Shown here piece after piece: positions 1-9,056 of a stretch of 32,935 bases of DNA. The notes beneath the pieces are model-generated. The model saw only the letters and a list, made by a program, of their open reading frames with translations, had not been told where the DNA came from and did not search any database. The stretch is from Burkholderiaceae bacterium (GTDB lineage Bacteria; Pseudomonadota; Gammaproteobacteria; Burkholderiales; Burkholderiaceae_E), in NCBI GenBank assembly GCA_019635275.1, contig JAHBZV010000034.1, positions 1-32,935 on the forward strand. Reading direction: 5' to 3'. The position numbers and the translations under genes are program-made. Positions within the stretch are counted from its first letter, which is position 1; every line of letters begins with the position of its first letter.

Positions 1-1707
1 GTGCTGCACGCGCACGGCGTGCCCTGCGTCTACACGCTGTGCGGCGGCCACATCTCGCCGATCCTGAGCGCCGCGCGCGCGCGCGGCATCCGCATCGTCG
101 ACGTGCGCGACGAGGCGACCGCGGTCTTCGCCGCCGACGCTGCCGCACGATTGTCCGGATTGCCGGGCGTGGCCGCGGTAACCGCGGGGCCGGGCATCAC
201 GAACACGATCACCGCGCTGAAGAACGCCCAGCTGGCGCAGTCGCCGCTGGTGCTGCTCGGGGGGGCGGCGCCGACCGCGCTGCAGGGGCGCGGCGCGCTG
301 CAGGACATCGACCAGCGCCCGCTGGTCGAGCCACACGTCAAGCGCTTCTTCAAGCTGAGGCGGGTTCGCGACCTGGGCCCCGCAGTCGAGGAGGCGTTCG
401 CGCTCGCGCGTTCGGGCGTGCCCGGGCCGGTCTTCGTCGAGTGTCCGGTGGACCTGCTGTACGACGAAGCGTCGATCCGCCAGTGGTACGCAGACGCCGG
501 CGGCAAGGGCACGTCGCTGCCCGACCGGGCGTTGCGCTGGTACCTGAGCCGTCACGTGCGCCGGATGTTCGACGGCAGCCAGGAGGCGACGGCGCCGCGC
601 GTGCGTGACGCGAGCGCGCCGGCAGTCGGCGATGCCGCCATCGGCGCTGCGCTGGTCGCGCTGGGCAAGGCCCGGCGTCCGCTGGCGGTGATCGGCAGCC
701 AGGCGGTCGTGATCGCGGCCGAAGCAGGGCGGCTCGCTGCCGCGGTGGAGCGGCTGGGCATTCCTGTCTACCTGTCGGGGATGGCGCGCGGCCTGCTGGG
801 CCGCGATCACCCGCTGCAGATGCGCCACCAGCGCCGACAGGCGCTGCGCGAAGCCGACTGCGTGCTGCTGGCTGGCGTGCCCTGCGACTTCCGGCTCGAC
901 TACGGCAGGCACGTGCGCCGCAGTGCGACGCTCATCGCTGCCAACCGCAGCGCGCGCGACGCGAAGCTGAACCGCCGGCCGGACGTGCTGGCGCTGGGCG
1001 ATGCGGGCGGGTTCCTGCAGGCGCTGGCGGGCAGGGTGGCCGAGGGCGAAGCCGCGCGCCGCGCCGAGTGGCTGGCTGCACTGCGCGCGCGCGACGGCAC
1101 GCGCGAAATCGAAATCGACCGGCAGGCGGCCGAACGCGGCGAGCACGTGAATCCGATCGCGCTGTTTCGCGCGATCGAGCGCGAAGCGGGCGAAAACGCG
1201 TTGTTCGTCGCCGATGGCGGAGATTTCGTCGCCACCGCCAGCTACGTGCTGCACCCGCGCGGACCCCTGACCTGGCTCGATCCGGGCGCCTTCGGCACGC
1301 TGGGCGTGGGCGCGGGCTTTGCGATCGGTGCATCCACCGTCCGGCCCGATCGCGAAGTCTGGATCGTCTTCGGCGACGGTGCATGCGGCTTCGGGCTGGC
1401 CGAGTTCGACACCTTCGTGCGCCACGGCATCCCGGTGATCGCGGTCGTCGGCAACGACGCGGGCTGGACGCAGATCGCGCGCGAGCAGGTCAAGATGCTC
1501 AAGGACGACGTGGCGACCGTGCTTGCGCGCACCGCGTATCACGACGTGGCACGCGGGTTCGGCGCGGAAGGACTGCTGGTGACGCGGATGGAAGAAGTCG
1601 ACGGCGCATTGAGGCAGGCGCGCGAAATGTCACGACAGGGCAAGAGCGTACTGGTCAACATATGGCTGGACAGGACCGATTTCCGGGAGGGGTCGCTGTC
1701 GATGTGA
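1..1707 (+). CDS. ILVBL/HACL2-like thiamine diphosphate enzyme (5' end probably outside window)
   Basis: ThDP-dependent enzyme of the acetolactate synthase/2-hydroxyacyl-CoA lyase superfamily. The N-terminal part ([56 protein letters not shown]) resembles animal ILVBL (HACL2) more than biosynthetic IlvB; this comparison is from memory. The C-terminal ThDP/Mg motif is visible as [14 protein letters not shown] followed by GNDAGW (about residues 459-488). The catalytic Glu of the family corresponds to the E of VRDEAT. The readable frame begins at the first base of the window with GTG, and the protein starts later than family members usually do, so the true start is probably upstream. The family cleaves or forms C-C bonds next to a carbonyl or an acyl-CoA; the substrate here is unknown. 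It lies outside the island. Confidence 0.85.
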   Translation: MLHAHGVPCVYTLCGGHISPILSAARARGIRIVDVRDEATAVFAADAAARLSGLPGVAAVTAGPGITNTITALKNAQLAQSPLVLLGGAAPTALQGRGALQDIDQRPLVEPHVKRFFKLRRVRDLGPAVEEAFALARSGVPGPVFVECPVDLLYDEASIRQWYADAGGKGTSLPDRALRWYLSRHVRRMFDGSQEATAPRVRDASAPAVGDAAIGAALVALGKARRPLAVIGSQAVVIAAEAGRLAAAVERLGIPVYLSGMARGLLGRDHPLQMRHQRRQALREADCVLLAGVPCDFRLDYGRHVRRSATLIAANRSARDAKLNRRPDVLALGDAGGFLQALAGRVAEGEAARRAEWLAALRARDGTREIEIDRQAAERGEHVNPIALFRAIEREAGENALFVADGGDFVATASYVLHPRGPLTWLDPGAFGTLGVGAGFAIGASTVRPDREVWIVFGDGACGFGLAEFDTFVRHGIPVIAVVGNDAGWTQIAREQVKMLKDDVATVLARTAYHDVARGFGAEGLLVTRMEEVDGALRQAREMSRQGKSVLVNIWLDRTDFREGSLSM

Positions 1708-1772
1708 GCGGTCCGCCGAGCGCAACCGCGAGCGCGGCGCCACAGCGACCCGATCGTAGGACGAACCCGACG

Positions 1773-2375
1773 ATGCCATTCAACATCTTCGCCGTTGCGC
1801 GACGCATCGCTGCCGCGGTCGCACTGCTGGGCGTCGCGGCTTGGGTCGCGCTGACGGCGATCCACGGGCCCGAGGTCACCGCGGTCGTGCGCATCGATGG
1901 ACCCGGCGCGGCACCGGTTCCGGTCGACGACTGCGACGAGGCCGACGTCCGCGAGTTCGTTCGCGCAGAAGATCGCCTGTCGATCACGGTGTGCTTCAGG
2001 ACGCTGCAGGGAAGGACGCACAAGCGGGAAATTGCCTACGCGGTCGACGAGAAGGGCGAGCCGTCGGTCGCCGAACTCGACTCGAAGGAGGCCTACCAGT
2101 ACACGAAGCGCGTGGCTGCGGATTTCGTCGAGAAGCTCGATGCGGACGCGATGGCGCGACAGCACAGGTCGCCCGCGCTCCTCGCGCATTGGGCGCGATC
2201 GATGACGCTGATGGCGCTCGGCTTGCTGGCCGGATGGGGGCTGGTCTTCGGCATCGGCCGGATCGTCAGGCGCTATCTGCGGATTCCGAAGGGATCGGAT
2301 GTGGTGCCGGAACTGGAGCCGGACGAGTGGGAAGGGCCTCCCAGTGGCAATGCCGGCGGCGGAGAGGTGCCGTAG
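1773..2375 (+). CDS. Hypothetical membrane protein with two TM helices
   Basis: A 200-residue protein of no family I recognise. It has a hydrophobic segment near residues 10-30 (IAAAVALLGVAAWVALTAI), a roughly 120-residue polar middle containing two Cys (in DDCDEAD and ITVCFR), and a second hydrophobic segment at about 150-170 (MTLMALGLLAGWGLVFGIG), followed by a basic stretch and an acidic, Gly-rich tail. This suggests a periplasmic domain between two membrane anchors. The ATG at 1773 was chosen because it places a basic N-terminus directly before the first helix; the frame is open further upstream but overlaps the ThDP gene. It starts 65 bp after that gene and may be cotranscribed. Confidence 0.6.
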   Translation: MPFNIFAVARRIAAAVALLGVAAWVALTAIHGPEVTAVVRIDGPGAAPVPVDDCDEADVREFVRAEDRLSITVCFRTLQGRTHKREIAYAVDEKGEPSVAELDSKEAYQYTKRVAADFVEKLDADAMARQHRSPALLAHWARSMTLMALGLLAGWGLVFGIGRIVRRYLRIPKGSDVVPELEPDEWEGPPSGNAGGGEVP

Positions 2376-2392
2376 CGCGGCATGACGGCGCC

Positions 2393-3157
2393 TCAGCCAA
2401 CCTCGACGACCAGGTCGGGGTCGAAGAGCGGGTTCTCGTTGACCCCGTTCTTCGCGTAGCCGCGCGGATTGCACAGCACCCGCGTGCCGTTCACCGGATA
2501 GTCGAAGCTGTCGTGCACATGGCCGTGGATCCATAGCTGCGCGCGATCGGCGCCTATCAGCCGCTCGGCGTCGGAAACGAAGCCCGCGTTGAGCAACGAG
2601 TCCGCGAAGCGGGGATGGATGCTCCCGCGCGACGGTGCGTGGTGCGTGACCACCACCGTCGGCCCGTCGTGCGCTGCGGACAACCTGGCGTGGAGCCACG
2701 CGGCGTGGCGATCGAACAGCGCCGTCGAGTCGTCGGGGGTGAAGACGCGGCCGGCCGCACCTGCAAGCGTGATGCGGCTGAAGTCGCGCATCAGGCGCTG
2801 CGCCTCGGCCTTCGACGCGGCCCTGCGCTCGTCGTCGCCGAACAGGCGGAAATCGGTCCACAGCGTGCTGCCCAGGAAGCGCACGCCGTCGATGACGATC
2901 TCGGCGTCGTCGAGCACGTGAACGTGCGTGCCGGCGCACAGCCGCTTCAGTTCGGCAATCGTGCCCTCGATGCTGCCGCCGTAGAACTCGTGGTTGCCGG
3001 GCACGTAGAGCACCGGCTTGTCGAAGCCCAGCGCCCAGGCCGCGGCCTCGCGCGGACGCGTGATGTCGCCAGCCAGGACGACCACGTCGGCGTCGTTGCG
3101 CGGATGGTCGAGCCCGCCGACGCCCAGGTGCAGGTCGGACAGGATGTTGAGCTTCAC
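2393..3157 (-). CDS. Calcineurin-like metallophosphoesterase
   Basis: A 254-residue metallophosphoesterase. All metal-binding blocks of the family are visible: SDLHLG near the N-terminus (D-x-H), VVLAGDIT (GD), VPGNHEFYGG (GNHE), VVTHHAPS and IHGHVHDSFDY (GHxH). The fold hydrolyses phosphomono- or diesters with two metal ions; the substrate cannot be told. No signal peptide or membrane segment is seen, so it is probably cytoplasmic. The GTG at 3157 (VKLNILSDLHLG) was chosen because the first beta strand starts immediately there; the frame runs upstream to 3490 but crosses into the tRNA-derived repeat. It converges on the hypothetical membrane protein and is the last core gene before the island. 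Confidence 0.85.
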   Translation of the reverse strand: MKLNILSDLHLGVGGLDHPRNDADVVVLAGDITRPREAAAWALGFDKPVLYVPGNHEFYGGSIEGTIAELKRLCAGTHVHVLDDAEIVIDGVRFLGSTLWTDFRLFGDDERRAASKAEAQRLMRDFSRITLAGAAGRVFTPDDSTALFDRHAAWLHARLSAAHDGPTVVVTHHAPSRGSIHPRFADSLLNAGFVSDAERLIGADRAQLWIHGHVHDSFDYPVNGTRVLCNPRGYAKNGVNENPLFDPDLVVEVG

Positions 3158-3342
3158 GCGCTCTGCCTCGCTCGCATCGTCGGATGATCGCTCAATGGCA
3201 GCGTCTTCGGGCGCAAGACCCCGCGCGCAACGGTGGGCCGCGTGTCGATCTCGTCGGTTCGGAGGGCTCGCCGCAGGATGCGCGCCAGCAGCGCCGGCAA
3301 GCCGGGCCGATGGGCCACCGTCGACGAAGGTGGCGCCACGTC

Positions 3343-3381
3343 TGGCGCCCCCGGCACGAATCGAACGTGCGACCCTCCCCT
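3343..3381 (-). repeat. attL-like repeat: 3' fragment of tRNA-Arg(CCT)
   Basis: These 39 bases match 27678-27716 exactly. They correspond to the CCA end, acceptor 3' strand, T arm and variable region down to the anticodon stem of the tRNA. Beyond them the match decays (CTCAGGGGAG against CTTAGGAGGG), and the 5' half of the tRNA is missing, so this is not a working tRNA gene. Confidence 0.85.
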
Positions 3382-4020
3382 CAGGGGAGTGGAAAGGGAG
3401 AGGGGGAAATTTGTAGGAATTTGGCCACGCATAGCGCGTCGTGCAGTATGCGGTGCGCGTGCGGAGGAGCCTACAAGGAGAACGCCGCATCTGCCTTCGC
3501 CGCGTACCGAACGCCCGGAGTGCCAGCCTGAGTGCGGGGTTCGCTGGTGAAGACCCTCGTCGCCGGTGGTCGTGGTCTTCAGCAGCGGCTGGTGAAACTT
3601 GAGAAACTTACTTGGGGATTCCGGGGAATACCGTTGTGTAGACGGCGACGGCTAGCGACAGGAGGCTGAGCCTCTAGGGCAACTTCAAGCTCCAATCAGC
3701 AAGCACGCCAAGATCGCGCCCATGGGCGGAATCGAGTTGATCGTCTAATTCGAGTGTATGCGCGCCAAGCGATCCCGCATAGGGCGTGGCCCGCCGCGCC
3801 CCGACGCTGCCGCTACGGCACTAGCAGCGCCCGCAGACCATGCGATCTGCGTCAAGGTGGTCCCGGGATCTAGCTCGACTACATGGAGGCGTTCCAATCC
3901 GTGTGATTGCAACCAACCTTTCTGAATCCGACGTCAGACACTTAGTGCCGACGGGCTCTTAGAGCAAGCGTTGCGCGTGGCGAGCAGGGCAACTCCGCGC
4001 GCGAGCATCACGCCCGGTCA
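3382..4020. other. Island left end without recognisable genes
   Basis: Stretch between the attL-like repeat and the ABC importer promoter. Only short open frames occur, with many stops in all frames. I found no integrase motif (R...HxxR...Y) and no RNA gene. The open frame that starts near 3971 overlaps the LysR-type promoter and the ABC gene and has no protein-like features. This may be the decayed remains of the element's integration module, but nothing in the sequence proves it. Confidence 0.4.
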
Positions 4021-4087
4021 TTGCACTGCCTGCAACGATTCCGTCTGCAATATGCATTTGTGGGTGATTACATCGGACGCTAGTCTT
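4021..4087 (+). promoter_or_regulatory. LysR-type operator plus promoter of the ABC importer operon (site A)
   Basis: The perfect dyad TTGCA-CTGCC-TGCAA at 4021-4035 fits the LysR-family T-N11-A box. It is followed by 16 nt, ATGCATT (4052-4058), 22 nt and TAGTCTT (4081-4087), the probable -10. A weak -35 (TTTGTG) overlaps the end of ATGCATT with an 18-nt spacer. If the -10 hexamer starts at -12, the dyad is centred at -65. The same spacing occurs at three other promoters in the window (12584, 12572 on the minus strand, and 19791). Confidence 0.75.
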
Positions 4088-4136
4088 TCCTCGTGCGGTG
4101 AGCCAGCGCCCCATAACCCATATACAGGAGACACGC

Positions 4137-5165
4137 ATGAAATTTCGACACGCACTCGGCTTCGCTCTGAGCTTGGCTCTCGCCGCGGCTCCGGCGGCGG
4201 CGCAGACGCCTCCCAAGGAACTCATCACGGTCAACATCGGGGGGCCGAGCGCAGGGTACTTTCTCACCTATGTCGCGTACGACCTCGGCCTCTACCAGAA
4301 GCACGGACTGGAGCCGAAGCTGCACTGGTTTACCAGCGGCGCCCCGCTACTTGCAGCGCTGAAGAGTGGCAGCATTGACCAGATTGTGACGGGCCTCGCG
4401 TTCGTCTTCGCGCTAGGGCAGAACATCCCAGTCAAGGTCATCTCTTGGGAATTGGACAACGCGCAAGGCGCGGGTCTCTTGGTGAAGGACGGCAGCGGGG
4501 TCAACAGCATTGCGGACCTGCCGAAGGCGAAGAAGATCGGTGCCACCGCGGGCACGTGTTCGCAGGTTTCTCTGAAGATCATGGCCAAGAAGGCGAACGT
4601 CGATTTTGGAAAGCTGAACGTTGTCAACATCGCGCCCCCGCTGTTCGCTAACGCATTCACCAGCGGTGCGATCGACGCGGCGGTCGGATGGGCCCCGTGG
4701 ACCCAGGTCCAGCCCAGCAACGTGAAGGTGCTGGCTTGGGACTCGGAGTATGGTGGCGTGTGCCCTAGCATCAACGCGCTTCGGACCGAATACATGACGA
4801 AGAATCCGACGGTGGCGACGAAGCTGCTCGCCGTCCAGGCGGAGGCGCGCGAGGTAGTGGCGAAGAATCCGCAACTCGCCATCGACGCGATCCAGCGCCA
4901 CCTGCAAGTATCGCCGACTGTTGCCAAGGCCTTCTATGAGCGGCATTGCTGCGACCGGCTTCCCACCTACGAACAGCAACTTGATCCGGCCTCGCCCTGG
5001 TCGCTCGTGTCCAGGACCGGCGGCCTCGCGGGTCAGACGCGGCTGGCGAGCGAGACCCTAGCGGAACTCGGGACCATCCCCGCGCCGCTGTCGCTGGAGA
5101 CCATCTCGAACGCGATTGATGCGGGTCCGATGCAGCGGTTCGTCGCCACCCAGAAGAGTAAGTGA
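4137..5165 (+). CDS. ABC transporter substrate-binding protein, NitT/TauT/Ssu family
   Basis: A 342-residue periplasmic binding protein. The Sec signal peptide covers about residues 1-22 (basic MKFRH, hydrophobic core, AxA before QTPP). The mature part has the family's layout: strand VNIGGPSAGYFLTYVAYDLGLYQKHGLEPKLHWF, GAPLLAALKSGSIDQIVTG, and the hinge region with SIADLPKAKKIGATAGTCSQ. Relatives bind sulfonates, sulfate esters, nitrate, pyrimidine precursors and other small anions. The ligand here is unknown; the arylsulfatase and TauE-type permease in the same regulon make a sulfated or sulfonated compound plausible. The start ATG has a good ribosome site (CAGGAG) 6 nt upstream and lies about 45 nt after the predicted transcription start. 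First gene of the importer operon. Confidence 0.9.
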   Translation: MKFRHALGFALSLALAAAPAAAQTPPKELITVNIGGPSAGYFLTYVAYDLGLYQKHGLEPKLHWFTSGAPLLAALKSGSIDQIVTGLAFVFALGQNIPVKVISWELDNAQGAGLLVKDGSGVNSIADLPKAKKIGATAGTCSQVSLKIMAKKANVDFGKLNVVNIAPPLFANAFTSGAIDAAVGWAPWTQVQPSNVKVLAWDSEYGGVCPSINALRTEYMTKNPTVATKLLAVQAEAREVVAKNPQLAIDAIQRHLQVSPTVAKAFYERHCCDRLPTYEQQLDPASPWSLVSRTGGLAGQTRLASETLAELGTIPAPLSLETISNAIDAGPMQRFVATQKSK

Positions 5166-5175
5166 GAGGCGCGCA

Positions 5176-5952
5176 GTGAACCCGAAGAGGCAAATTCCGT
5201 CGATCTGGATTTCCACGAGCACCATCGTCGGTATCCTCACCGTTTGGTACCTCGTGACGAACCTGGGTCTAGTCGGGGCGACGTACCTTCCGTCTCCCCA
5301 GTCCCTGCTCCAGTCGTTCATGCAGCTCCTGACGAACGGCTACCAACGGGTGCCGCTGTGGGAGCACATTGGAATCAGCCTCTTCCGGGCCCTGTGCGGC
5401 TTCGCTCTCGGCGTCGCCGTGGGTATCCCGACCGGGCTCATTACAGGTTATATGCGCGCCGCGGATGCCGCGATGTCGCCGATCATGGCGTTCCTCCGGC
5501 CGATTCCGCCGATCGCGTTTATTCCCATGGCCGTGCTGTACTTCGGGCTCGGTGAGGTGGGCAAGATCGTGCTGATCTTTATCACCGCATTCAACTATGC
5601 GCACGTCAATGCGCATTCAGGAGCCGCGCACGTTCCCATCGCCTACATCCGCGCTGCAGCCACGCTGGGTCTCACGCCGTCTCAGATCTTCCGGAAGGTG
5701 GTCTTTCCGGCCGCTTGGCCAAGCATCTTCACGGGCCTCAAGGTGGCCATGGCCCTCAGCTGGGCGGTTGTCGTCGCCGCAGAACTGGTCGGTGCACAAC
5801 GTGGGCTCGGTTTCATGATTTCCGACGCCGCGCAGATGTTCCAGATTCCCGTCGTGTTCATCGGCATCGCGCTGATCGGCGCTATTGGTCTTGTGCTTAA
5901 TATCGCGCTGGGCACGGCCGAATCGAAAATCGTCCACTGGAAGGGCCGTTAA
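5176..5952 (+). CDS. ABC transporter permease, SsuC/TauC type
   Basis: A 258-residue inner-membrane permease with about six hydrophobic segments. It carries the binding-protein-dependent permease (EAA) loop as YIRAAATLGLTPSQIFRKVVFPAAWPSIFTGLK, which contacts the ATPase. Length and layout match SsuC/TauC/NrtB relatives. The GTG at 5176 was chosen because GAGAGG lies 6 nt before it and the gene then starts 10 bp after the binding-protein stop; the frame stays open upstream into that gene. It works with the genes on either side as one importer. Confidence 0.9.
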   Translation: MNPKRQIPSIWISTSTIVGILTVWYLVTNLGLVGATYLPSPQSLLQSFMQLLTNGYQRVPLWEHIGISLFRALCGFALGVAVGIPTGLITGYMRAADAAMSPIMAFLRPIPPIAFIPMAVLYFGLGEVGKIVLIFITAFNYAHVNAHSGAAHVPIAYIRAAATLGLTPSQIFRKVVFPAAWPSIFTGLKVAMALSWAVVVAAELVGAQRGLGFMISDAAQMFQIPVVFIGIALIGAIGLVLNIALGTAESKIVHWKGR

Positions 5953-5980
5953 GGCACTTCGTTTAACGGACCCGATCATC

Positions 5981-6814
5981 ATGCTCCATCAAACCGCACT
6001 GCGTCTTATGCCTTTCGACCAGAGCGCACGCCCGCAGCACGCCATGGACAAGGTTGTATTCGACAACGTGTCGAAGGTCTACCCGAGGTCGGGCTCGTCG
6101 AAGCAGTCGACGCTCGCCATCGAATCGCTCAACGTTGCCATCAAGAAGGCGGAGATCGTAAGCATCCTCGGCCCCACCGGCTGTGGGAAATCCACGGCGA
6201 TGAACATGATTGCTGGCTTCGAATTCCCGAGTTCCGGCAACGTTCTGCTCGACGGCAAGCCCATCAGCGCACCAGGTCCCGACCGGGCCGTCGTCTTCCA
6301 GCAGGCCTCGCTTTTCCCGTGGCTGACCGTATTCGAAAACGTCACCTTTGGGGTCAAATCGCGCGGGATCAGTCCCGAAATCTACGTCCGGCGGGCGGAA
6401 CATCTGCTGGCGGCCGTGAAGCTCACAGGCTTTGAAAACCACTACCCGTACCAGCTGTCGGGTGGCATGCAACAGCGCGTGCAGATCGCGCGTGCACTCA
6501 TCTCGGAGCCCGAGGTTCTGCTGATGGACGAGCCATTCGGAGCGCTCGATTCGCAAACGCGGTTGATGATGCAGCAGCTAGTGCTGCAGCTGTGGGTTGA
6601 GTACCAGCCGACGATCATTTTCATCACGCACGACGTAGCCGAGGCGATCTTCGTCTCCGACCGAATTCTTCTGATGTCGCAGCGTCCCGGTAAGGTGAAG
6701 CTGGCCGAAACCGTCAACGAGCCAAAGCCGCGCGGGGACGAGTTTCTCGGAAGCAGCAGGTTTGTTGAGCTTCAAGCAGAGTTGCTGAAGGCTCTGCGGC
6801 TGGAAGTACGCTGA
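5981..6814 (+). CDS. ABC transporter ATP-binding protein, SsuB/TauB type
   Basis: The ATPase of the importer. It shows Walker A (GPTGCGKST), the Q-loop (VVFQQASLFPW), the signature LSGGMQQR, Walker B (VLLMDEPFGALD) and the switch His (FITHD). The NitT/TauT-type ATPases share the SLFPWLTVFENV stretch. The start is uncertain: ATGs at 5981, 6008 and 6044 are all in frame and none has a convincing ribosome site. The conserved domain begins just after 6044 (MDKVVFDNVSKVY). I chose 5981, which leaves 28 bp after the permease stop. A strong hairpin follows the stop codon. Confidence 0.88.
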   Translation: MLHQTALRLMPFDQSARPQHAMDKVVFDNVSKVYPRSGSSKQSTLAIESLNVAIKKAEIVSILGPTGCGKSTAMNMIAGFEFPSSGNVLLDGKPISAPGPDRAVVFQQASLFPWLTVFENVTFGVKSRGISPEIYVRRAEHLLAAVKLTGFENHYPYQLSGGMQQRVQIARALISEPEVLLMDEPFGALDSQTRLMMQQLVLQLWVEYQPTIIFITHDVAEAIFVSDRILLMSQRPGKVKLAETVNEPKPRGDEFLGSSRFVELQAELLKALRLEVR

Positions 6815-6820
6815 GAACAT

Positions 6821-6844
6821 GCACGGTCCCCACGGGGACCGTGC
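6821..6844. terminator. Hairpin between convergent genes
   Basis: Perfect 11-base inverted repeat GCACGGTCCCC/GGGGACCGTGC with only AC between the arms, so the real loop is about four bases. It lies between the ABC ATPase stop (6814) and the stop of the convergent FolC-like gene (6857). There is no clear T tract on either strand, so efficient intrinsic termination is likely but not certain. Confidence 0.65.
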
Positions 6845-6856
6845 GGCGTTGCTCAC

Positions 6857-8143
6857 CTACGCGGACTCCAGTGCCCGGCGCACGGGCCCAATCAGATGCA
6901 GGGATCCGGTGACGAGAATCCAGCCCGCGCCTCCAGCGCGGCCCAGGCACTCGCGAATTCCCTCTTCCGGACTGACCGCTTCGCTGCAAGTGAGCCCAGC
7001 CTCGCGGCCGTATTCCATCAGTTCGGCCGGTTCGAGGCCGTCTCGGGCGCTCACGGACGTGAAGACGACGTGCTGAGCGCGCCCGCAGAGCTGTCCGAGC
7101 ATACGCTCCGGATCCTTGTCCCTGCCGAGCGCGAATAGAACGGTGAGAGGCCCGTTAGACCAAGGCGCGCTGCGGGATTCCTCGAACACGGCCTTCAATG
7201 CGATGTCGACGTGAGCGCCATCGAGCAGGATTGTGGTATGCCCGTTGCCCGTGCGGTGTTCAAAGAGCTCGAACCGTCCGGGAAGGGCCGCCGCCCGCAC
7301 GGCGCTCGCGTCGAGCAGACCGCGATGAAGGGGCCTGTTTCCGTCCAACGGCCCATGCACACCGCGCGTGCCCATACTGTCGAGCACAGCCGCGGCCATT
7401 TCAACGTTTTGCTGCATCGCTCGCGGATGGGTCGGGATCGTGATCAATGCGGCCCGCTGCGCGTGCGCATGCGACGCGACCACGTCGTGAGCATCGTCGC
7501 CTTGTTGCAGCCCTGTGACGACGATGGATCCACGCTTGATGATTCCCGCCTTCTCCGCGGCGATCTTCGCGCGCGTGTCGCCTAGTACGTCAGTGTGTTC
7601 GAGGCCGATGTTCGTGATGACGCAGAAGCGGCCGTCGAGCACATTGGTGGAGTCGAGCCGGCCGCCTAGTCCGACTTCGGCGACGACCCAGTCGACTTTT
7701 GCCCGAGAGAAGTGCAGGAAGGCGGCAGCCGTGAGGACGTCGAACCAGGTCGCGTCCTTCGCGGCCGTGCCTGCCAGACTCGCTTGATCGCGCACGTCGA
7801 GGACGCGGTCGAGAGTAGAGTCGAGTTCCGGCTGAGCGATGAGACGCCCGCGCACGCTAATGCGTTCGCAGACGGACAGGACATGCGGCGACGCGTAGCG
7901 GCCAACCTTCAGGCCGGCGCGGTGCAACGCCGTCTCGAGCAGCGCACACACGGAGCCTTTGCCTTTCGTACCGGTTACATGTACCACCTTGAATGCTTCG
8001 TGCGGATTGCCGAGCCGGGCGACTAGGTCGCGCATAGGCGCAATTGTCGGCGACATGCGAGACCGTCCCCCCATCTCCCAGTTCTTCAGCGCCTCAAGCC
8101 GATCGAACGGTGGCATAGGGGTCGACTCGCTGCCTTGGCTCAT
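6857..8143 (-). CDS. folC: FolC-like Mur-ligase family protein (folylpolyglutamate synthase)
   Basis: A 428-residue member of the folylpolyglutamate/dihydrofolate synthase family, which adds glutamate to folates with ATP. The P-loop is GTKGKGS (residues 58-64). WFDVLTAAAFLHF, VAEVGLGGRLDSTN and ITNIGLEHTDVLG match the family's central ATPase domain; VVTGLQQ, LPGRFELFEH and LLDGAH belong to the later part. The usual DGAHNP motif reads DGAHVD here, an oddity in the C-terminal glutamate-ligase domain. The ATG at 8143 begins 3 bp after the thyA stop, so it is translated from the thyA transcript. A second ATG at codon 10 is possible. Its presence on an island suggests a dedicated copy for the local folate pathway rather than the housekeeping gene (inference). 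Confidence 0.88.
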   Translation of the reverse strand: MSQGSESTPMPPFDRLEALKNWEMGGRSRMSPTIAPMRDLVARLGNPHEAFKVVHVTGTKGKGSVCALLETALHRAGLKVGRYASPHVLSVCERISVRGRLIAQPELDSTLDRVLDVRDQASLAGTAAKDATWFDVLTAAAFLHFSRAKVDWVVAEVGLGGRLDSTNVLDGRFCVITNIGLEHTDVLGDTRAKIAAEKAGIIKRGSIVVTGLQQGDDAHDVVASHAHAQRAALITIPTHPRAMQQNVEMAAAVLDSMGTRGVHGPLDGNRPLHRGLLDASAVRAAALPGRFELFEHRTGNGHTTILLDGAHVDIALKAVFEESRSAPWSNGPLTVLFALGRDKDPERMLGQLCGRAQHVVFTSVSARDGLEPAELMEYGREAGLTCSEAVSPEEGIRECLGRAGGAGWILVTGSLHLIGPVRRALESA

Positions 8144-8146
8144 GGG

Positions 8147-8944
8147 CTATACCGCCACGGGGGCCGAGATCGCACTGTAAGGCTCGTAGCCGTCCAACCG
8201 GAAATCGTCGAACTGAAAGGCAAACAAGTCCTGGACGTCGGGGTTGAGGTACATCCGCGGCAGATGTCTCGGCGTACGTGACAGCTGCAGGCGCGCCTGT
8301 TCCAGATGATTGAGGTAGACGTGCGCGTCGCCCAGCGTATGGATGAACTCTCCCGGCTCGAGCTCGACGACCTGAGCCATCATGAGGGTGAGCAGCGAGT
8401 AGCAGGCGATGTTGAACGGTACGCCGAGGAACATGTCGCCACTTCGTTGGTAAAGTTGACAGGAGAGCTTGCCGTTGGCGACGTGGAACTGGAAGAGGGC
8501 GTGGCATGGCGGCAGCGCCATCTCGCCGATCTCAGCCGGGTTCCAGGCGACGACCATGTGCCGCCGCGAGGCGGGCTGCGCGCGCAGCGACTCGATAACG
8601 CCCGCAAGCTGATCGATCTCGCGCCCGTCGGGCGCCTTCCAGCGTCGCCACTGGCGTCCGTAGACGGGTCCAAGATCGCCATCGGAACGGGCCCACTCGT
8701 CCCAGATCGACACGCCTCGTTGCTGCAGCCAGCGGACGTTCGTGTCGCCGCGCAGGAACCATAGAAGCTCGTAGATGATCGACTTCAGGTGCAGCCGCTT
8801 CGTGGTGAACAGCGGAAAATACGGTTGCAGCGGGAAGCGCATTTGCAGCCCAAACGTCGAGAGGGTGCCTATGCCGGTCCGATCCTCCCGCCGGTCGCCG
8901 TGGGAAATGATGTGGTGGAGATATTTCAGGTATTGGTATTCCAT
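8147..8944 (-). CDS. thyA: Thymidylate synthase
   Basis: A 265-residue ThyA, the same size as the E. coli enzyme (264). It methylates dUMP to dTMP using 5,10-methylene-THF and releases dihydrofolate. Active-site features are intact: DRTGIGT, the catalytic Cys147 in [27 protein letters not shown] and the C-terminal APVAV that closes over the site. The ATG at 8944 was chosen because it matches the family N-terminus ([12 protein letters not shown]) and has GAGGGA just upstream; the longer frame to 9085 runs into the lysR promoter. It is followed directly by the FolC-like gene. Nothing suggests loss of activity. A housekeeping copy probably exists elsewhere, but this window cannot show it. Confidence 0.95.
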   Translation of the reverse strand: MEYQYLKYLHHIISHGDRREDRTGIGTLSTFGLQMRFPLQPYFPLFTTKRLHLKSIIYELLWFLRGDTNVRWLQQRGVSIWDEWARSDGDLGPVYGRQWRRWKAPDGREIDQLAGVIESLRAQPASRRHMVVAWNPAEIGEMALPPCHALFQFHVANGKLSCQLYQRSGDMFLGVPFNIACYSLLTLMMAQVVELEPGEFIHTLGDAHVYLNHLEQARLQLSRTPRHLPRMYLNPDVQDLFAFQFDDFRLDGYEPYSAISAPVAV

Positions 8945-9001
8945 GGCACGTCCCTCATCCGTCTGGTTTGAGGTGGCCAGGAATGGGCCGGCGTCCGGAC
9001 A

Positions 9002-9007
9002 TATAAT
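9002..9007 (+). promoter_or_regulatory. Possible -10 box of the lysR gene
   Basis: TATAAT, a perfect sigma-70 -10 hexamer, 50 bp before the lysR ATG in the thyA-lysR divergent gap. No good -35 hexamer stands 16-18 bp upstream. The TTGCA dyad found at four other island promoters is absent from this gap. Confidence 0.4.
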
Positions 9008-9056
9008 TGGAGCGTTTTCGCGCGACATGGGATGTGTTTCAAGGAAAGATGATTCA

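Noticed and set aside
1539-2939. Long minus-strand open frame of 466 codons
   Set aside because: It lies antisense to the hypothetical membrane gene and in another frame of the phosphoesterase gene; Arg/Ala/Pro-rich composition marks it as a high-GC shadow frame.
3343-3420. A second tRNA-Arg gene at the left edge of the island
   Set aside because: Only the 3' half is present; the anticodon loop, D arm and 5' acceptor strand are missing. It is an attachment-site remnant.
3382-4020. Possible integrase gene next to the left repeat
   Set aside because: All frames are short and none shows the catalytic R, HxxR and Y pattern of tyrosine recombinases.
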